In this document: in pieces, positions 25,197 through 38,300 of the stretch
Layout of the letters: each line of letters begins with the position of its first letter
How positions within the stretch are numbered: position 1 is the first letter of the stretch
Assembly (NCBI RefSeq): GCF_047948215.1
Contig: NC_134455.1
Span: 150,704,575-150,768,574 of the forward strand
Origin: Lycorma delicatula
Lineage: Eukaryota; Arthropoda; Insecta; Hemiptera; Fulgoridae
Direction of reading: 5' to 3'
Length of the DNA: 64,000 nt
Translations under genes and position numbers: made by a program
The notes under the pieces: generated by a model
Seen by the model: only the letters and a program-made list of their open reading frames with translations
Told to the model about the DNA's origin: nothing
The model's database searches: none

Positions 25197-26051
25197 GGTA
25201 CTTAGGTATTAACGCCACCGCAGCTACAGCTTTATTTAAAAACAAAGTAGTCAATCGGATTTTGGTGAAAAATGAACAGTCTCTTTATTAATTTTAATAA
25301 ATGGTTATTTATATTTATTTATTTTATTAATGTACGCTCGCTTCGTTCGCTAACCTTGACTAATTAACACCGTACTTTTTTGAGTATTTATTTAATAAAT
25401 TCAGTAATTATTGCAATTGTTTATTATTTAAATAATCAAAACACTCCTGTTAATTAGTCAAGGTTAGCGAGCGAAGCAAGCGTAGGTTAAGTTTGGTTAA
25501 ATTATATTTATAAATATCGTCTAGGGCCAGGGAGGCAGCCCTGTTGTGGAGAGGGTGAAGGTCCACCTGACATGTAAGAGGAATGAGGAATGTGGGTTGG
25601 CGCCACTCGATGAAGCACTAGGGACCCTTGAGGTAACAAGATGGGTCGCGAGGGTAATGGGGACATGTCGCCCATTATAGGATAGGATGGGAAGGGTAGC
25701 CCTACGAGGGAGGGGGTCATGGGCATGCCAGAAGAGGGATGTCTATGGTCTCTGTCGATACTGTGGGGGACCCCGTTGGGAGAAGGGTCAAGCTAGGGGG
25801 TGGTAGTCTGCGGCCACGGCATGCTTATGGGAACTGCATTTGCTTAATGGCGGGGATCGGTTTCCATAGGAGTGCTTAAAAAGGTAACAAAAAAGAAATT
25901 ATAAATATAAATAACAATTTATTAAAATTAATAAAGAGACTGTTTTGAATCTATGTTAAACTCTATATCGACCCATTTTCCTCTGATATCCAATTGACTA
26001 CTTTGTTTTTAAATAAAGCTGTAGCTGCGGTGGTGTTAATACGTAAGTACC
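25197..26051. mobile_element. Non-autonomous TIR DNA transposon with 8-bp target duplication
   Basis: The left end ggtacttaggtattaacgcc and the right end are inverted repeats. Matches continue through accgcagctacagctttatt and aaaacaaagtagtcaat, and further inside at cagtctctttattaatttta. The insertion is flanked by gaaaatag at 25189-25196 and 26052-26059. Inside lies a second inverted repeat (25334-25369 with 25448-25483) and a GC-rich core of about 350 bp that is quite unlike the surroundings. No transposase is encoded. An 8-bp duplication fits hAT-like and some other superfamilies, but the termini do not settle which. Confidence 0.82.
25334..25483. repeat. Inner inverted repeat inside the TIR element
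   Basis: The 36-base arms at 25334-25369 and 25448-25483 differ at only two positions and contain cgctaaccttgactaattaa. The loop is 78 bases of AT-rich DNA. It may be a second small element nested in the larger one or an integral subterminal repeat. Confidence 0.8.
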
Positions 26052-26059
26052 GAAAATAG

Positions 26060-27515
26060 TATTCGTGAAACACTATAACAAAGATTGTATCTTTATCAAG
26101 ATTTATAAAATAAAAATATTTTTATATTTATTATTAGTACAATTCTTTTTAAATGAAAACAGAAATACTCTTTGTAGTGCGCTTTATGAGTATTGGTTTT
26201 TTAATTTAATCATCAATTTTACTTTCCTATTGCTTTAAAATACTATTTTTAATCTTTATATTACCATTATGTTAAAAATATATATTTATCCTGCTAATCC
26301 CCTGTGTCTATCTACTAATAATGAATTTTTGTTTGTTAAGTATTAAAATAAATGTTCTTTGTCATTAAATAATTATTTTATTCTAATAGATTAATCTATC
26401 CAGTTAAACAAATTCACAAGTTTAGAACAGTAATTAAACTTACTGCTTAGAACGTAACGTGAAAATGATAAAACTTGACCCAAATAATATGAAAGACAAA
26501 TCACACTTCAGTTAAAGTAAAAAGTTAATGACCAAAGGAAAATACAAAAATTACAGGGAGATTAGAGGAGAATCAAATAATTGCCATGAATCATTTTCAA
26601 AATAATGGAATTACAGAATTGTACAAAATACCAGATTTAATCTTCTAAACTACACAAATACATAAAATAGATTTACTTTTCCAAAGAAAAGTGATAATAT
26701 ACTAACAAAATATAACTAACAACACACATAGTAGATTAAATGTTACGAACAATACAATATTAGAAAGAACATAATAAAATTACACATATAAAAAGTAATA
26801 AAATAATTATTGAAAACAACAAAAATTAAAATTTACAAATAAAAATAAAAATAATCATTTAACAAAAGTAAAATAAGGTTTTAAATACAAATTGTTAAAC
26901 ATAAAATTTCTTTCAATAATCTGAAAAATTAAATAAAACTATAAAAATTAAATTTTATGTAATTATGAAAGCTGCAAATAAATTTTGTTGTAAAGCACCC
27001 TGCGCCTTTTTATGGAACAAATTTGTGAAATGTTAATATGAATCTTTTAAACCTGTGTTCTTAACTTAAACAAGCAAAAGAAATTTTTAGGTCAAGTCAT
27101 ACCAGTAAAAAAAAAAGTTTGTGTATATATATATTATATATATATAAGAGAAAGAAACACTGAAGTAAGATATTTCATACTTGTTAGTCCTTACTAAAGA
27201 ATATGTCCAACTAAATATACCTTTAAAATTAACAATAGAATAATATAACTTTTACATGAAAACTACAAATAATAATACTTTCAATAATAAAAGATGGCCC
27301 AGAACTATTTCAAGGTAAAATAGCTTAAAATTCATAACACAATCAGGAATTAAAACTTTTGTAACACAAATTTCTAATACAAATACACAAATTAATAAAA
27401 AACAACAAAAAGTAAACGAAATAAAAAATGAAAACAATAACAGAATTAAGAACAAATGAAAATGTTTATGAAAACAAAACAAAAGAATTAGAAATGATAT
27501 TGAAATCTGACATAC
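26060..27515. other. Intron between exons B and C, nothing else assigned
   Basis: Very AT-rich sequence rich in A-runs, with a (TA)n tract near 27125-27146. No exon or transposon was recognised. Confidence 0.4.
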
Positions 27516-27581
27516 GTTTGGACCCTGGTTGAAGCCGCAGTGAGTTCAAATTCAAGTTGAGGTTGAGGAAAGTAGGACGAG
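27516..27581 (-). CDS. Internal exon B, 66-base Leu/Asn-repeat exon of kinesin-3-like tail
   Basis: The exon is only 66 bases, with acceptor cctttctttcag and donor gtatgt. Read in the frame dictated by exon A (two bases complete an Ala codon) it gives RPTFLNLNLNLNSLRLQPGS plus Lys, with one base left over. The alternating Leu-Asn repeat is distinctive. The other two frames either hit a stop or break the phase chain. It sits at the left edge of the 34-kb intron and about 3.4 kb before exon C. The small size would make it easy to miss in gene prediction; the call rests on phase fit and splice sites rather than length. Confidence 0.65.
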
Positions 27582-27905
27582 CTGAAAGAAAGGCACAAGA
27601 AATGTGAAAACATAGCAAACCATCACCATATAGCAATTATGAAGCAAGAATAAATAAAAACAATTCATCTTCCACCCTAGAATTTGTTTTTAAAACAGAA
27701 TTGTGAAAATTATAAAAAGCATCAATAATGAAAGCACAAATTAAAATATACTTAAGGAAATTAAATTATTTTTATATACAGCAATGTTAACATTTTATTT
27801 TTACACACTTATAAAAGCCAGAGTAAAACTTCTTATATGAATGAACAACTAATATACTTTAACTTAAGTCCAATTACTGTTTGTCTTAATTATGGTTCTT
27901 AATAT

Positions 27906-28020
27906 TGAGGATGAGAATAATTTTACAGCATGAGAAAAATGTTGAAGGGCTAAGTGGTATTTAGACCCGAATCTTCCAGATGAAAAACACAGACACTAAC
28001 TCTACCACAGAGGTCAGCAT
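27906..28020 (-). repeat. tRNA-Glu-like SINE, family 2, diverged copy
   Basis: It aligns along its length to the better copy at 49405-49575: tail side gaggatgagaat, then the body, the diverged B box, gatgaaaaac in the anticodon region, and ctaccacagaggtcagca at the tRNA-like head. Orientation is minus. Divergence is high. Confidence 0.6.
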
Positions 28021-28049
28021 AATTAAGCTAAATGAAGAAAATAGATAAT

Positions 28050-28870
28050 TAACTGATTAACTTTTGAGTTTTGAGTAGTCAGCCAGTTCTTCAATTTTAT
28101 GAACAGATAAAAATCAGATGCTACCAAATCTGAGCTGTAAGGGAATGGTAAAAATCTGCCATTCAACTTGTTAATACATACAACCTTAGTGCTAGTGACA
28201 GTGTGAGACTAGGCACTGTCATGCAAAAAAAAAAAAACAATCCCCTAGTTGGTATACTTCACCTTTTATTCTGTAACATTTTCCTACTAATCTTATAAAA
28301 GTCAACAGTTATCAATGTAAATTTCTTGATAAATTCTGTCAACAAGATTCCTTTATGGTCCCAAAACATGTCAGTGGAGACCAGAATCATCACAAGGTGG
28401 GCTTCTTCCCCTATGGGAATTGGGTGTTTTTTGTTTCAATATTGATGAACAGATTCTTTGTCTCATTCCTAATAATAAAACTTACAAGAAATTCACTTCC
28501 TTTATTCTGATATTATTGAAGAAAAGTCAATGTTGCTCTCATTCTTTTCATTTTGTAGCCCTTTGGCAAAATTCTTATGAAAACCCAATCTGTCTGTAAC
28601 AATCAATCCTTAAAGAGTCGACCCTGAAATCCGAGGAAAATTAAGTTCAATAAGTGTGAGGCAGCATGTTCATTTTTTCAAAATATTCTCATTCATAACA
28701 CAAAGTTCATCCTCAATATATAAATCAGTTCACCCTTGTCTGAAAATCCTGCACCATTTTCTTATTACAGAACCATTACTCATTAATATTATTACTGTAC
28801 TAGGCACAGCCGACAATTAATCTTACTGCAGATGTTCCTTCTGCAGTGATATTTAAGCTTAGCTGATGTC
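28050..28870 (-). pseudogene. Mariner transposase pseudogene
   Basis: Read on the minus strand, fragments follow the mariner order. N-terminal GSVIRKWCRIFRQG-like text lies near 28740-28780. VTDRLGFHK near 28580-28605 is the Arg/Leu-rich block before the catalytic core. CFGTIKES near 28345-28370 corresponds to the VFWD segment. A HDSA block near 28220 stands for HDNA, and FPYSSDLVASDFYLF near 28100-28150 corresponds to PPYSPDLAPSDFHLF, so the third catalytic Asp is retained. Frames shift repeatedly and the HDSA block overlaps an A13 run. Terminal repeats were not located. Confidence 0.68.
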
Positions 28871-28999
28871 AATTGTGGATGCACCATATAGTATTTGTTA
28901 TGGATGTTTGCAAAGCCCAATTATAGTTTGATATCTAAATAGCCTAGATAAAAAATTTGCTTCACTCTATACTTCCTTTTAGTAACAAATTTATCAATC

Positions 29000-30080
29000 C
29001 TGGATATCATGCAATGTGGACTAAGGATCTATTTCTTTTTCCAATTAAAATTTCCTTCTTTCAAATCAGTTACTTAACTTTATTTTGAATTTTCTAGATT
29101 GCTTTAATTTTCAATGTCCAGTAACAAATTTCAAAAGCCAATAAATCTTTGCTTATATGGCTATCTTATTCTCTATTTTTGTAAGGTAAAAGCACAACAC
29201 GCCATAGAAATATTTTCAGCAGTTGAATCAATGATTATATCAGTGTTTGATATCACTAGACAGACTTCTTTCTGTCTGGATACTCTTTGCTGTGAACTAG
29301 TTTTCTTTTGATGCATTCATTCATCCTTGTAATTTAATTTTTTTACGGTCTCCTATACAACTTTTTCAACATCATTTCATATTCAGCCTTTTTGTCACAT
29401 TACTGTCTTTTTTATTAACTAATTTTTTTTTATGTCCCTCACCAGTAACTAGATCACAGACTTTTTCCACTTAATGTTTTAGCTAAAAATAATATCATCA
29501 GTAAATCTTAATATAATCAGAACTCACCAAGGCTACTTTTATTTATTCAGAATTTAATTACTAAATAGTCTCTTAAACTTCATTCCATCAACTTTTCATT
29601 CATAACTAAACTGTAGCATCATGTATTACCTTGTAGAGTATTATCCTCAAGTAGAGGATAAGAAATAATAGTCTATAATTTCATTTTGGAACTCTTTCCG
29701 TTTATACTTAAGTTCCACTGACAGCTTCTATTAAGTCACCCTTTTATACCTTTTCTTTCATGATTTTTAAAAATAGTACAGAGTAACAAGGTGCCAACTA
29801 GTTAATAAATTCTGAAAACCAACATCCTCTTCAATCTTCTGAACAAAATTCTGTTCTTTTCACCCTACCTCAATAATTTTTATTGTACCTAATTCATCAA
29901 CTACTTATTTTAAAGATTACCATGAAAAGTTATTACAATGTGGAAGTTATTAAATTTGGTGTATTCAATTCTCTGATGCAAAGAAGGTTCTTTATGTTTC
30001 TCTTCAAAAGTTCTAACTGATAAATCTTACTAGGACTAAATCTATTTTATCTATAAAATTTTATGCAGAGAAGACAATTT
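29000..30080 (-). pseudogene. Decayed non-LTR reverse transcriptase fragment (tentative)
   Basis: On the minus strand the reading RFTDDIIF at about 29485-29508 resembles the FADD catalytic box of non-LTR reverse transcriptases. It is followed at the usual distance, in shifting frames, by KKTVM and EKVV/YKDE-like pieces near 29300-29420. Upstream text is too degraded to align by eye. The call rests on one catalytic-box match plus spacing, so it is weak. Confidence 0.35.
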
Positions 30081-30090
30081 GATAATTATA

Positions 30091-30185
30091 GTGGTATGGG
30101 AGGGTCAGTCATTCACTTTTATTGAGAAAGTTCTAGGCTCTAATCTGGTCAGGTTTATCATTTTTCACATATTACAAAATTTATC
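30091..30185 (+). repeat. tRNA-Glu-like SINE, family 2, strongly diverged
   Basis: The sequence starts gtggtatggg and carries a B-box-like agttctaggctctaatc followed by tggtcagg and atttttcacatattacaaa. This is the same order as the body of the 49405-49575 copy. Divergence makes the call tentative. Confidence 0.4.
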
Positions 30186-32390
30186 TATATTATTATAATG
30201 TAGTAATTGTAATGAGATGTCAACCTGCAGTTACTTCAGTGAGCAAATAAATCAATATTATTTGAACAATATTGCTTTATTGTTAAAAAAAGACATGAAA
30301 CATTTTCATTAGAATTCATGTCAGAAGTTTTTTCACTGCTTTTAGAAACAAAGTAATCAAATCTAACACATACTAGAATTCAGATTGCTGTTTTCAAGTT
30401 GTAATAACTACAATTTACTCAATGACCTTAGCAGTTACTTAATGGAGGATTGCCCCTTTTCAGATTCCTTAATCTAATCTGCTGTAACATGAAAATTAGC
30501 TTTTCAAAGATAACACAACAAGCTCTATCATCATCAACAAGGTTTTATGTTTCTTACAGTGTTTCTTCTTATCAAAAACATAGATTAAAACACATAATAA
30601 AGTCAAAACTATAAAAACAGAAACATAAGTAAGTGAATTATTTGTGTGTATAAATTGTTTAATAAAATAAAAATCAACCGATTCACTTTGATAATTTAAT
30701 GAGTTATGTGATTAATTTATTAATTTTAATTTTTAATGTTCTTATTACGGCCAAGATTACAGTTATAAAAATAAAATGTTGAACTTAAAGGTATAATCAC
30801 AGTTATAATTATACTTTGCATCATCTGAAGGATTACTCAAGGTCAAATTCCATAATTACAGCTATATACTCAAATAATCCCCTTCATATCTTCTCACCAT
30901 TATAAATGGTGACTATTCATAAATTTCCAATGTAATTATAATAGGAAATAAATATTTGTTCACACCATACACAATTCTTGCCAATGACCATAAGTAATCT
31001 GCATTGATGTCTGAGGCTAACATTCTAAAATATAATTTAATTTAATTACAGTCACTACAAATAAAACTACTGTATTTATAAATATAAACAAAATCAGACA
31101 ATAGTTAGACCACTTCTTTAATAAACAAACTAGATATATGTATAAAAAAAATTTATATTTAGATAAAAAATTCTATTTTTACCATGCAGAAAATAAATGT
31201 AACATGCTGCATCTACATATCAGATAAAGGTTTTTTTTATAGTGAAAACAAAAATAACACTTTTCATTTGTTTCACTTAGTATAAACATCATTTTTATGA
31301 ACCCAACAATAATTCTGTAATGCATATTATATATGGTACAAAAACACTTTGCGTAATAACATTAGGTAGAGTGAATCATTTAAGCCACTTGCAAATAACA
31401 TAATATAAATGAATATAAATCTATTTTTAACATGAGGCTCCTAGAAAATACAAATCCTATCTTTCAAGTTATTGAAATGTAAGTAACAAGTGTCTGAAAA
31501 TTTTTTTCAACTAGTATTGATAACTCACCATAATCATCTGTATTCACAAAAATTGTGAAAATCTCCTTAGTCCTGAATATAACAAGGTAAGGGCAATAAA
31601 AAGTCCAGGATTTAATTATTTTAAATTAAAATAATTTCATAGCTAATATTTAAACAGAGTGAAAGAGAAATAGCACTTAACAAAAATGTATTTATCTGTG
31701 AGTTTTTCAATAAATCACAATGGGTTATGCGAATTAATGCTTACTAACAAAATCTATCTCCATGACAAGGAATATTGCTTTTATAAATTAGTTTAGGTGT
31801 ACTTAATACCCTGAAAATAGATAAAAAAAGGGCTAATAAACATAAAAATCATGATTTACAATGTGTACCAGGTACAAAAAAGAACTGTATAATTAGTTTT
31901 ATGCATTCCATTTTATAGAACTAATGTTTTTATTTGCATAAAATATTTGAAATAGAGATCTTGTAATTAACAATTCAATCTTCTCATTCAGAAATATTTT
32001 TATTCTTAAACCTTAAGCTTTAAGAGATAAGTTACAAATAACCAACTTATTAAAAAAAAAAAGAGCAACTAAACTTTGACTATAATATTCAAATCGTCAT
32101 CATAAAGAATGTTCATCATTTTTATGACCTTTATTTATTGGCAGCTGGGTTTTGAATCAAAAAAATATTATGTAACTTCAAACTGAAATAAAAAAAAATT
32201 GTTAAATTTCAAAGAATACTAATTAGTAAAAGTTACTTTGGAAAACATAAAAAACAATTTTATTACAAAAAAAGAGACAAAATCTCCAAAAGCCAACCTG
32301 AACCCAGTTGTGCATTTCAATCATTAAACAATCATCATCAATAAACAAAAATTAATACAAATAAATATAAATATTTACTTCTGGTAGCAT
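30186..32390. other. Intron, nothing assigned
   Basis: AT-rich. No exon with splice logic, transposase or long repeat was recognised. Confidence 0.4.
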
Positions 32391-32475
32391 CTCTGTCTTT
32401 CACCAGGAGGTTCTGGTTTCAAATCCCTGTCAAGTTTGGAATTTTTCAAGTGCTACAGAATTCATTTCTTATCAA
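32391..32475 (+). repeat. tRNA-Glu-like SINE, family 2
   Basis: It aligns well to the copy at 49405-49575: ctggtagcatctctgtcttt (A-box side and anticodon region with TTC), accaggaggttctgg, the B box ggtttcaaatccc, then tttttcaagtgctacagaa. It lacks the 5' end of the head and most of the tail. Confidence 0.6.
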
Positions 32476-33693
32476 ATGAAAAAAAGGAGTGCAGGTTAAA
32501 AAAAGTAATTTTATTTGTGTAAATACATGAAAAATACTAAACAGCTGTTAAATACAAAATGATAGTAAAATAATATTAAAAATGATAAAACTGATAATGG
32601 AAATGATGAATCTAAGAGGCTTAGACTTTAAAAAAGCACACAGCTGTGCTTTTTAAATTTCACTTAACTTTTCACTTTTGATTCTTAAGTGATATTTTAT
32701 CATTTTCTAATTAACGGCTATTTTATTTATTTATTATTATATATATATATTTTTTTTTTTTGTAAACAGAAATTTTTATTTTTTTAGTGTTTCAAACATT
32801 CTGTTTTTAATTAATTTATTTACTGGTTGGTATTATAATAGTTTTATTTTTTTATTTAAATTGCAAAACTTTTTTAAAATTAATCCTTATAATTGGTAAA
32901 TCTTCTGATGATTATTATCTAACAATTGAAATTTTCATCTAGTTTTGTTTAGGCTTTTTTTAAATGTATAATTTAGAATTGGTTTTTGAGCTTTTTTCCA
33001 TTTTATTCCACTAAAGATTTAGCGTAGCTCATTCTTTGTACAATAATTATAAATGAAGTTTTAACTGACTGGATTCCTATAACTTTGGAAATTATAACAA
33101 TAATAAAAAATTGTTATAAAAAAAGTAATAAAAACCAAGAAACATACCTAATATTAAATATAATTTAAAAAAAATATAACCTGAAATTTATTGTTGAATA
33201 CATTACTATATAAAAAATTACAAAAGGAATAGTCTTCAAAAGCTATACACCTACTGGATACTCCATGCTATTTCTTAAGTACGCAAACTGTGCTCTTATG
33301 CTACAGCACTCCTGAGTTCAATACTTAGGAGTAGTATCAGAAATTTTGTTTATATACATCATTCACTCAGAAAACATCTTATGTTTCTGACAATTATTTT
33401 AATATAACCTTTGATATTAAATATTTAACTCTAATACAATTATTATTAAAAATATAACTGATAACATGCTTTGTTACAAGCTATTCAAAAATACAATTAC
33501 TACATATAATATACTTCCATTCACAATAAAATAGTTCTGTCAAATAATTATTAACCACATATAACAGCTAACACCAGTTTGAAGAACAATATGCTACAAA
33601 TTAAGTGGTCCCAACCAACATCAAAAAGTCAATAAGTAATGACTTATTGAGCATCAATGTTTGTGAAGTATTGTTTAAAAGAAAGTACACATG

Positions 33694-33724
<31 letters not shown>

Positions 33725-34339
33725 AGAGACAAAGTTTTATGTTGTTTACCTACAGAACACAAGTATGTTTGTTGTTCTGAGTGAAAATTCAACTGTGAAT
33801 ACATTGGGAAAAGCAAAATTTGTAATTTAATCCTAAAAATAAACTACAATATGCAAAATTAACATACTACACAGACTTAGGTAACGAATTATAGCAATTC
33901 AGTAATACAAATTAAAAATGAGCATACACAGACTGAAATGCATACATTCAATTTCCTTTAATAATATTTTTATGAAGTAAAAAATAATTTATTAAGTTAA
34001 TAAATTTATGGTTTCCATGAGCTTTTTATTATTATTAAATTATTACCAAACAAAAAAATTCCTCTTCTTAATTTTTTTTTTTATTTGATTTTTACTGGGT
34101 GAAAAAAGCTTTAGTGTTATCATCGCCTGAGCATAATGCATGTGTTGAAAAAAACTAAATTTTTCCTGATTAAAAATTAAATAAAAACGCCCAGAAAACA
34201 AAACATGAAATATAAATGCAAAAACAATAGAATAAAAAATAAAACAAAATGAAGATTTAAGTAGAAATTTAAAAACAAAGACAAAAAAAACTTAAACTAA
34301 ATGTTAAAACATAAAACTACTGCAACAATAAAAAAACAG
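32476..34339. other. Intron with a CA/GA microsatellite
   Basis: AT-rich. A (AC)n(AG)n microsatellite lies at 33693-33728. A weak tRNA-like patch at 33290-33350 was not strong enough to call. No coding signal was found. Confidence 0.45.
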
Positions 34340-35390
34340 TATTAAAAAGTATGTAGAATATTAGCACCACGGAGAAATAAAAACATCTGGTCTAAAACTT
34401 CTTTACTATTGCCCAGGATTTTTTGTCAAATCCTGGGCAATTTAAATTTACGATGTAAGGCCACATAACGTATGCATACCACAAGAATATGGTGTACAGT
34501 CAAACGGTAGTTGTATCGCATGCACACTGATGCGTTTACTGCTGGTATCAGATACCCGTGAGTAGCTCTCATCTGTCCTATCTGCTACTGACAGAGGACT
34601 ACTTCCTCATGATAAATTTTCCTGTATGAGATGTCCGATGGCAACACAGAACCTATAATGTGCTGGAGTTTGTTATTTACTGTAGCTGACCAGTCATCTT
34701 GCCACTTTGCACAAAGAGTGAGTTTCACACAGTTAATAAAGTCGGATGCAGTAACACAGGAAGTGAAGGTTGGTTGACTACATGCGTCTTTAGCAGCAGA
34801 ATCTGCACATTCATTACCCAGAATCCCCATGTGGCTAGGGATCCAGCAGAAACTCATTTGTGTGAACCATCGCAACGATGGTTCAAATTGGCGATTGGAT
34901 TGTAGATTTTGGCGATGATAGGATGATGGGAATAACTATTTTTAAAGGCTTGGAGAGCACTACATGAGTCGCTACAAATAAGGATATGATGGTACTCAGG
35001 GTTAATGACATTCAAAGCCTTATTTATAGCACATAGTTCGGCAGTAAAGACCCTCATAATACTAGGTAGACCAAACATATAGGTTCGGTCATTAACAATA
35101 AATGCATAGCCATCAGTATTGTTCTGTTTCGACCCATCTGTGTATACCACTGCGTCCAGGTTTGCCTTGGAGAGAATATGGTGAAACAGTTGCTGAAAGA
35201 AAATAGGTGGAGTTGATTCTTTATTGTATTTCGTGAGGTCAAACATAAAATTTATTAAGTGATTATCCTCGGAGGATATGAACACAAATAAATAGTAAAA
35301 ATAGAAGGTGCGGCAACATTCACAAGGTGCAGTAAATGTCACGTACGAATACCTACAGGCGCAGTAGAATATGGATGGTCCGCATACCTT
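34340..35390 (-). pseudogene. Jockey/R1-like non-LTR retrotransposon, RNase H and 3' end fragment
   Basis: The minus-strand frame over 35342-34854 contains an RNase H domain: VVYTDGSKQNN (first Asp), FTAELCAINKAL (Glu) and ILICSDSCSALQAF (second Asp). A frame change near 34860 leads into CWIPSHMGILGNECADSAAK (third Asp region). Past the next stop, QMRATHGYLIP, LTVHHIL and a C-terminal FKLPRI/LFLRGANIL-like tail follow, all typical of the 3' end of Jockey-clade ORF2. The element is 5'-truncated: no reverse transcriptase is visible to the right of 35400. Orientation is the same as the host gene. Confidence 0.82.
34408..34441. repeat. Perfect 13-bp stem hairpin in the Jockey-like 3' region
   Basis: The arms attgcccaggatt (34408-34420) and aatcctgggcaat (34429-34441) are exact reverse complements with an 8-base loop. 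It lies within the C-terminal coding remnant of the retrotransposon fragment. Confidence 0.85.
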
Positions 35391-38300
35391 TAAAAGTAAT
35401 TATTTCCAAGAACTGCATCAAAAGCCAGGTGATTTGGCTCAAAAGCCTCTTCTTAATGTTACAATGAGTAATTACTACACTCACTCTTTAACTGGCATTA
35501 CAACAAAGGAAATTAATGGTAGAAGCAGATAATTCCATCCTATTCCCCAAATTTTTGATGTAAGATTAAATGAAGCAACAAGCTTATTTCACACAATAAA
35601 ACCAATCTCTTACACTGTCCAATAAATAAAACTTTTATTCAAAATTCAGTTAAAAATAATAAATGAACAATAATTATTAAACCTCAAACATCAATAATTA
35701 AACAACAATGCAACAGTGCCTAACAAGTTCTTGTATTAAAATTAACAAATAATAGTGATACAACACTCAGATGCTAAGTTATGGAACGTATTAAAATGAA
35801 CACTCATACACATACACACACACACACAGCCCCCACACACACACACTGCTTATATGTTATATGTTATATACAAAAAACAAACGTGCAAATCCTTGACATA
35901 ATATGCTACTTTATGAAGAAACTTATGTATTATTCATTATTCATCATAATCAAATACTAATAATTACAATTTTTAATAGTTACCTTTTAATTTATTTGTT
36001 TAGGATATAAACGGGAGTATTTATTGGGCTCTGGACTTGTTTCCTAATCAGAGAGAATTAAAAAAAAAGAAATAAAAAAAGAATCAGACTAATATAGACC
36101 AAACAGATCAGAAAAGATTAATCCAATATGTGTACCAGTACGTTACTATCTCTTGACAAGACATTTAGATCCTCTCGGTTCTAGATGCCAAGTAGACAAC
36201 AAAGAAGCGGTCAGAATAAAAAATTTATTAATTTAATCTACACTACAAGCAGACCACCAAACTGAATCAATCCAAAATTCAAACCTAACTGTTCGTCACT
36301 AAAATGCAAATTCAAAAACAAAATGAAATACTAAATCTTCATAACTATTTTGCACACACACTGACTAGAACTTTATTAGTTATAAATAAACATGTTACTA
36401 CTACAAATCAATTAATAATTCTAAGTAACGATAACACAACACTGTATTCAGAATTAATAATAGCCTAAAAATTTTTATGGTTAGGTCAACCAACTAGAAT
36501 AGATTATTTTACTTTTTTTTGTAGGTAAATTTTTTACATTCTTAATTTTTTACAAAATTTAAAAATCTATATAGAAAATAAATGAAATACTTTAATTAAG
36601 AAAAAAATCAAGAATAATATTTTTGATCTGATTACTAACACACAATTATTATTCCTATTATTATTAGTAACACACAATTATTATTCCTAAAATAGTTAAC
36701 ATAAAATAGTAAATGGTGATTTTTATGAACTGAATGCAACTGGAACTGATATGAACTAACATCAAGCCCAAACAAAGAACAATTTTCAATTTCGTTTTTT
36801 TGTGATCAATACTCTTTACAATAAATATTAGCACTATCTCATTAATTTTTCAAACATACAATAAAGGGTATCTTATATAGACTTATGTTTTTGAATTTTA
36901 TCTTGTACTCTATACCTGTCCTTAAATTCATGTTAACAACTGTTGCAATTTTACACTATAAATTATTATAATTTTCTGGAAAAAGTGGTTTATTTTTAAT
37001 AAATAAATAAGAATGATAATAGGTTTACACTAACAACATTATTTGTATCCTCTGAATAGTTAGAAATTAAAATATTAATTTATCAAAATGTTTCAATTCA
37101 GGACTAAGTAATACTATGATTACTACACATTACACATCAATAGCATAAGCAAAAAAAATTTTAGCCTACACATTTTAATTAGGGTTAGCCTATAAATTAT
37201 GAATTTTAGGTTGATCCTTAATATAAAAAACAATTAATATTTGATTAATTGATTAAATTAATAAAATAAAATCAATTAATAATAAGTTTATTTATATAAT
37301 TATATTATATAATTTATTTAAATAATAATCAATAAATTAATAAATAAAATCAATTAATAAAATTCTGTTCAACCTTTGAACAAAATTATAATTAATAAGA
37401 GTATTTCAGAGATTACTAATATGAATCATCGTAAAAGAATTTCTTCAATAACAATTACTTTATTTACAATTACTACCATCAATCTGCAATAAGTAATCAG
37501 ATTTTACTTGTCACAAGATTATGTCATTTATATTTATATGTAAACTCTTTCTTAAAAAGTACATAAACAAAACACTAACTGCTACAATAGAAAATATTTA
37601 CATTAACATGTCATCTGATTAATACAGATCTAAACAAATTAAAGAAAATTTCTATAAATGCCATTCTTACCATTTATGAATGAAATGACAAGTATTTAAA
37701 AATATTATTAACACATATCACAAATTACTAAGACAATCACAAAGCACTTTTATACGGGAAATGCACTTACTAATACAAGTGGAGTCAGATGAAATATAGA
37801 ACATACATTTTATTATTTAGGTAAAAGCATTGAAAGCAACATTTTCAAATACAAATCTGTTTGAATTCAATATTCCTATAGATGTTGAATGAAAATGTTT
37901 ACACATGATATCAAACACTGGGCCAACCTAAATAATAAAAAAGTGATCTTTATTTAAGACATAATCTCAAACACTTAATTCTGGAGGTAAACAGAACACA
38001 GAGAGCACATCATTAAGAAACACATTTGAAAGAAAATGATCTCTTTAATAAAAAAATTTAACTTCATAAAATTTCTTCTAAAAAAATATATGTGCATTAA
38101 CATCTTTGTATAGGACTATATAAAAAACAAAAAAAAATCAGTGCAATTAAATTAACAAAAACCTAAGAAATTTATATCTGCTATGTGAACTCATGGAAGT
38201 ACATACATACATTCATAATCAGAATATCAATAAAAGTAAAATTTACTCAACAGTGAATTATCTATCAGAAAGACAAAACATGTCTAATTCTATTCCACCT

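Noticed and set aside
25508..25726. Minus-strand Pro/Ser-rich open frame in the GC-rich core of the TIR element
   Set aside because: Only 72 codons, no splice sites or recognisable motif; open frames are expected in locally GC-rich DNA.
33285..33350. Possible further tRNA-like SINE head
   Set aside because: A weak B-box-like gagttcaatactt is present, but no A box in register and no alignment to either SINE family.
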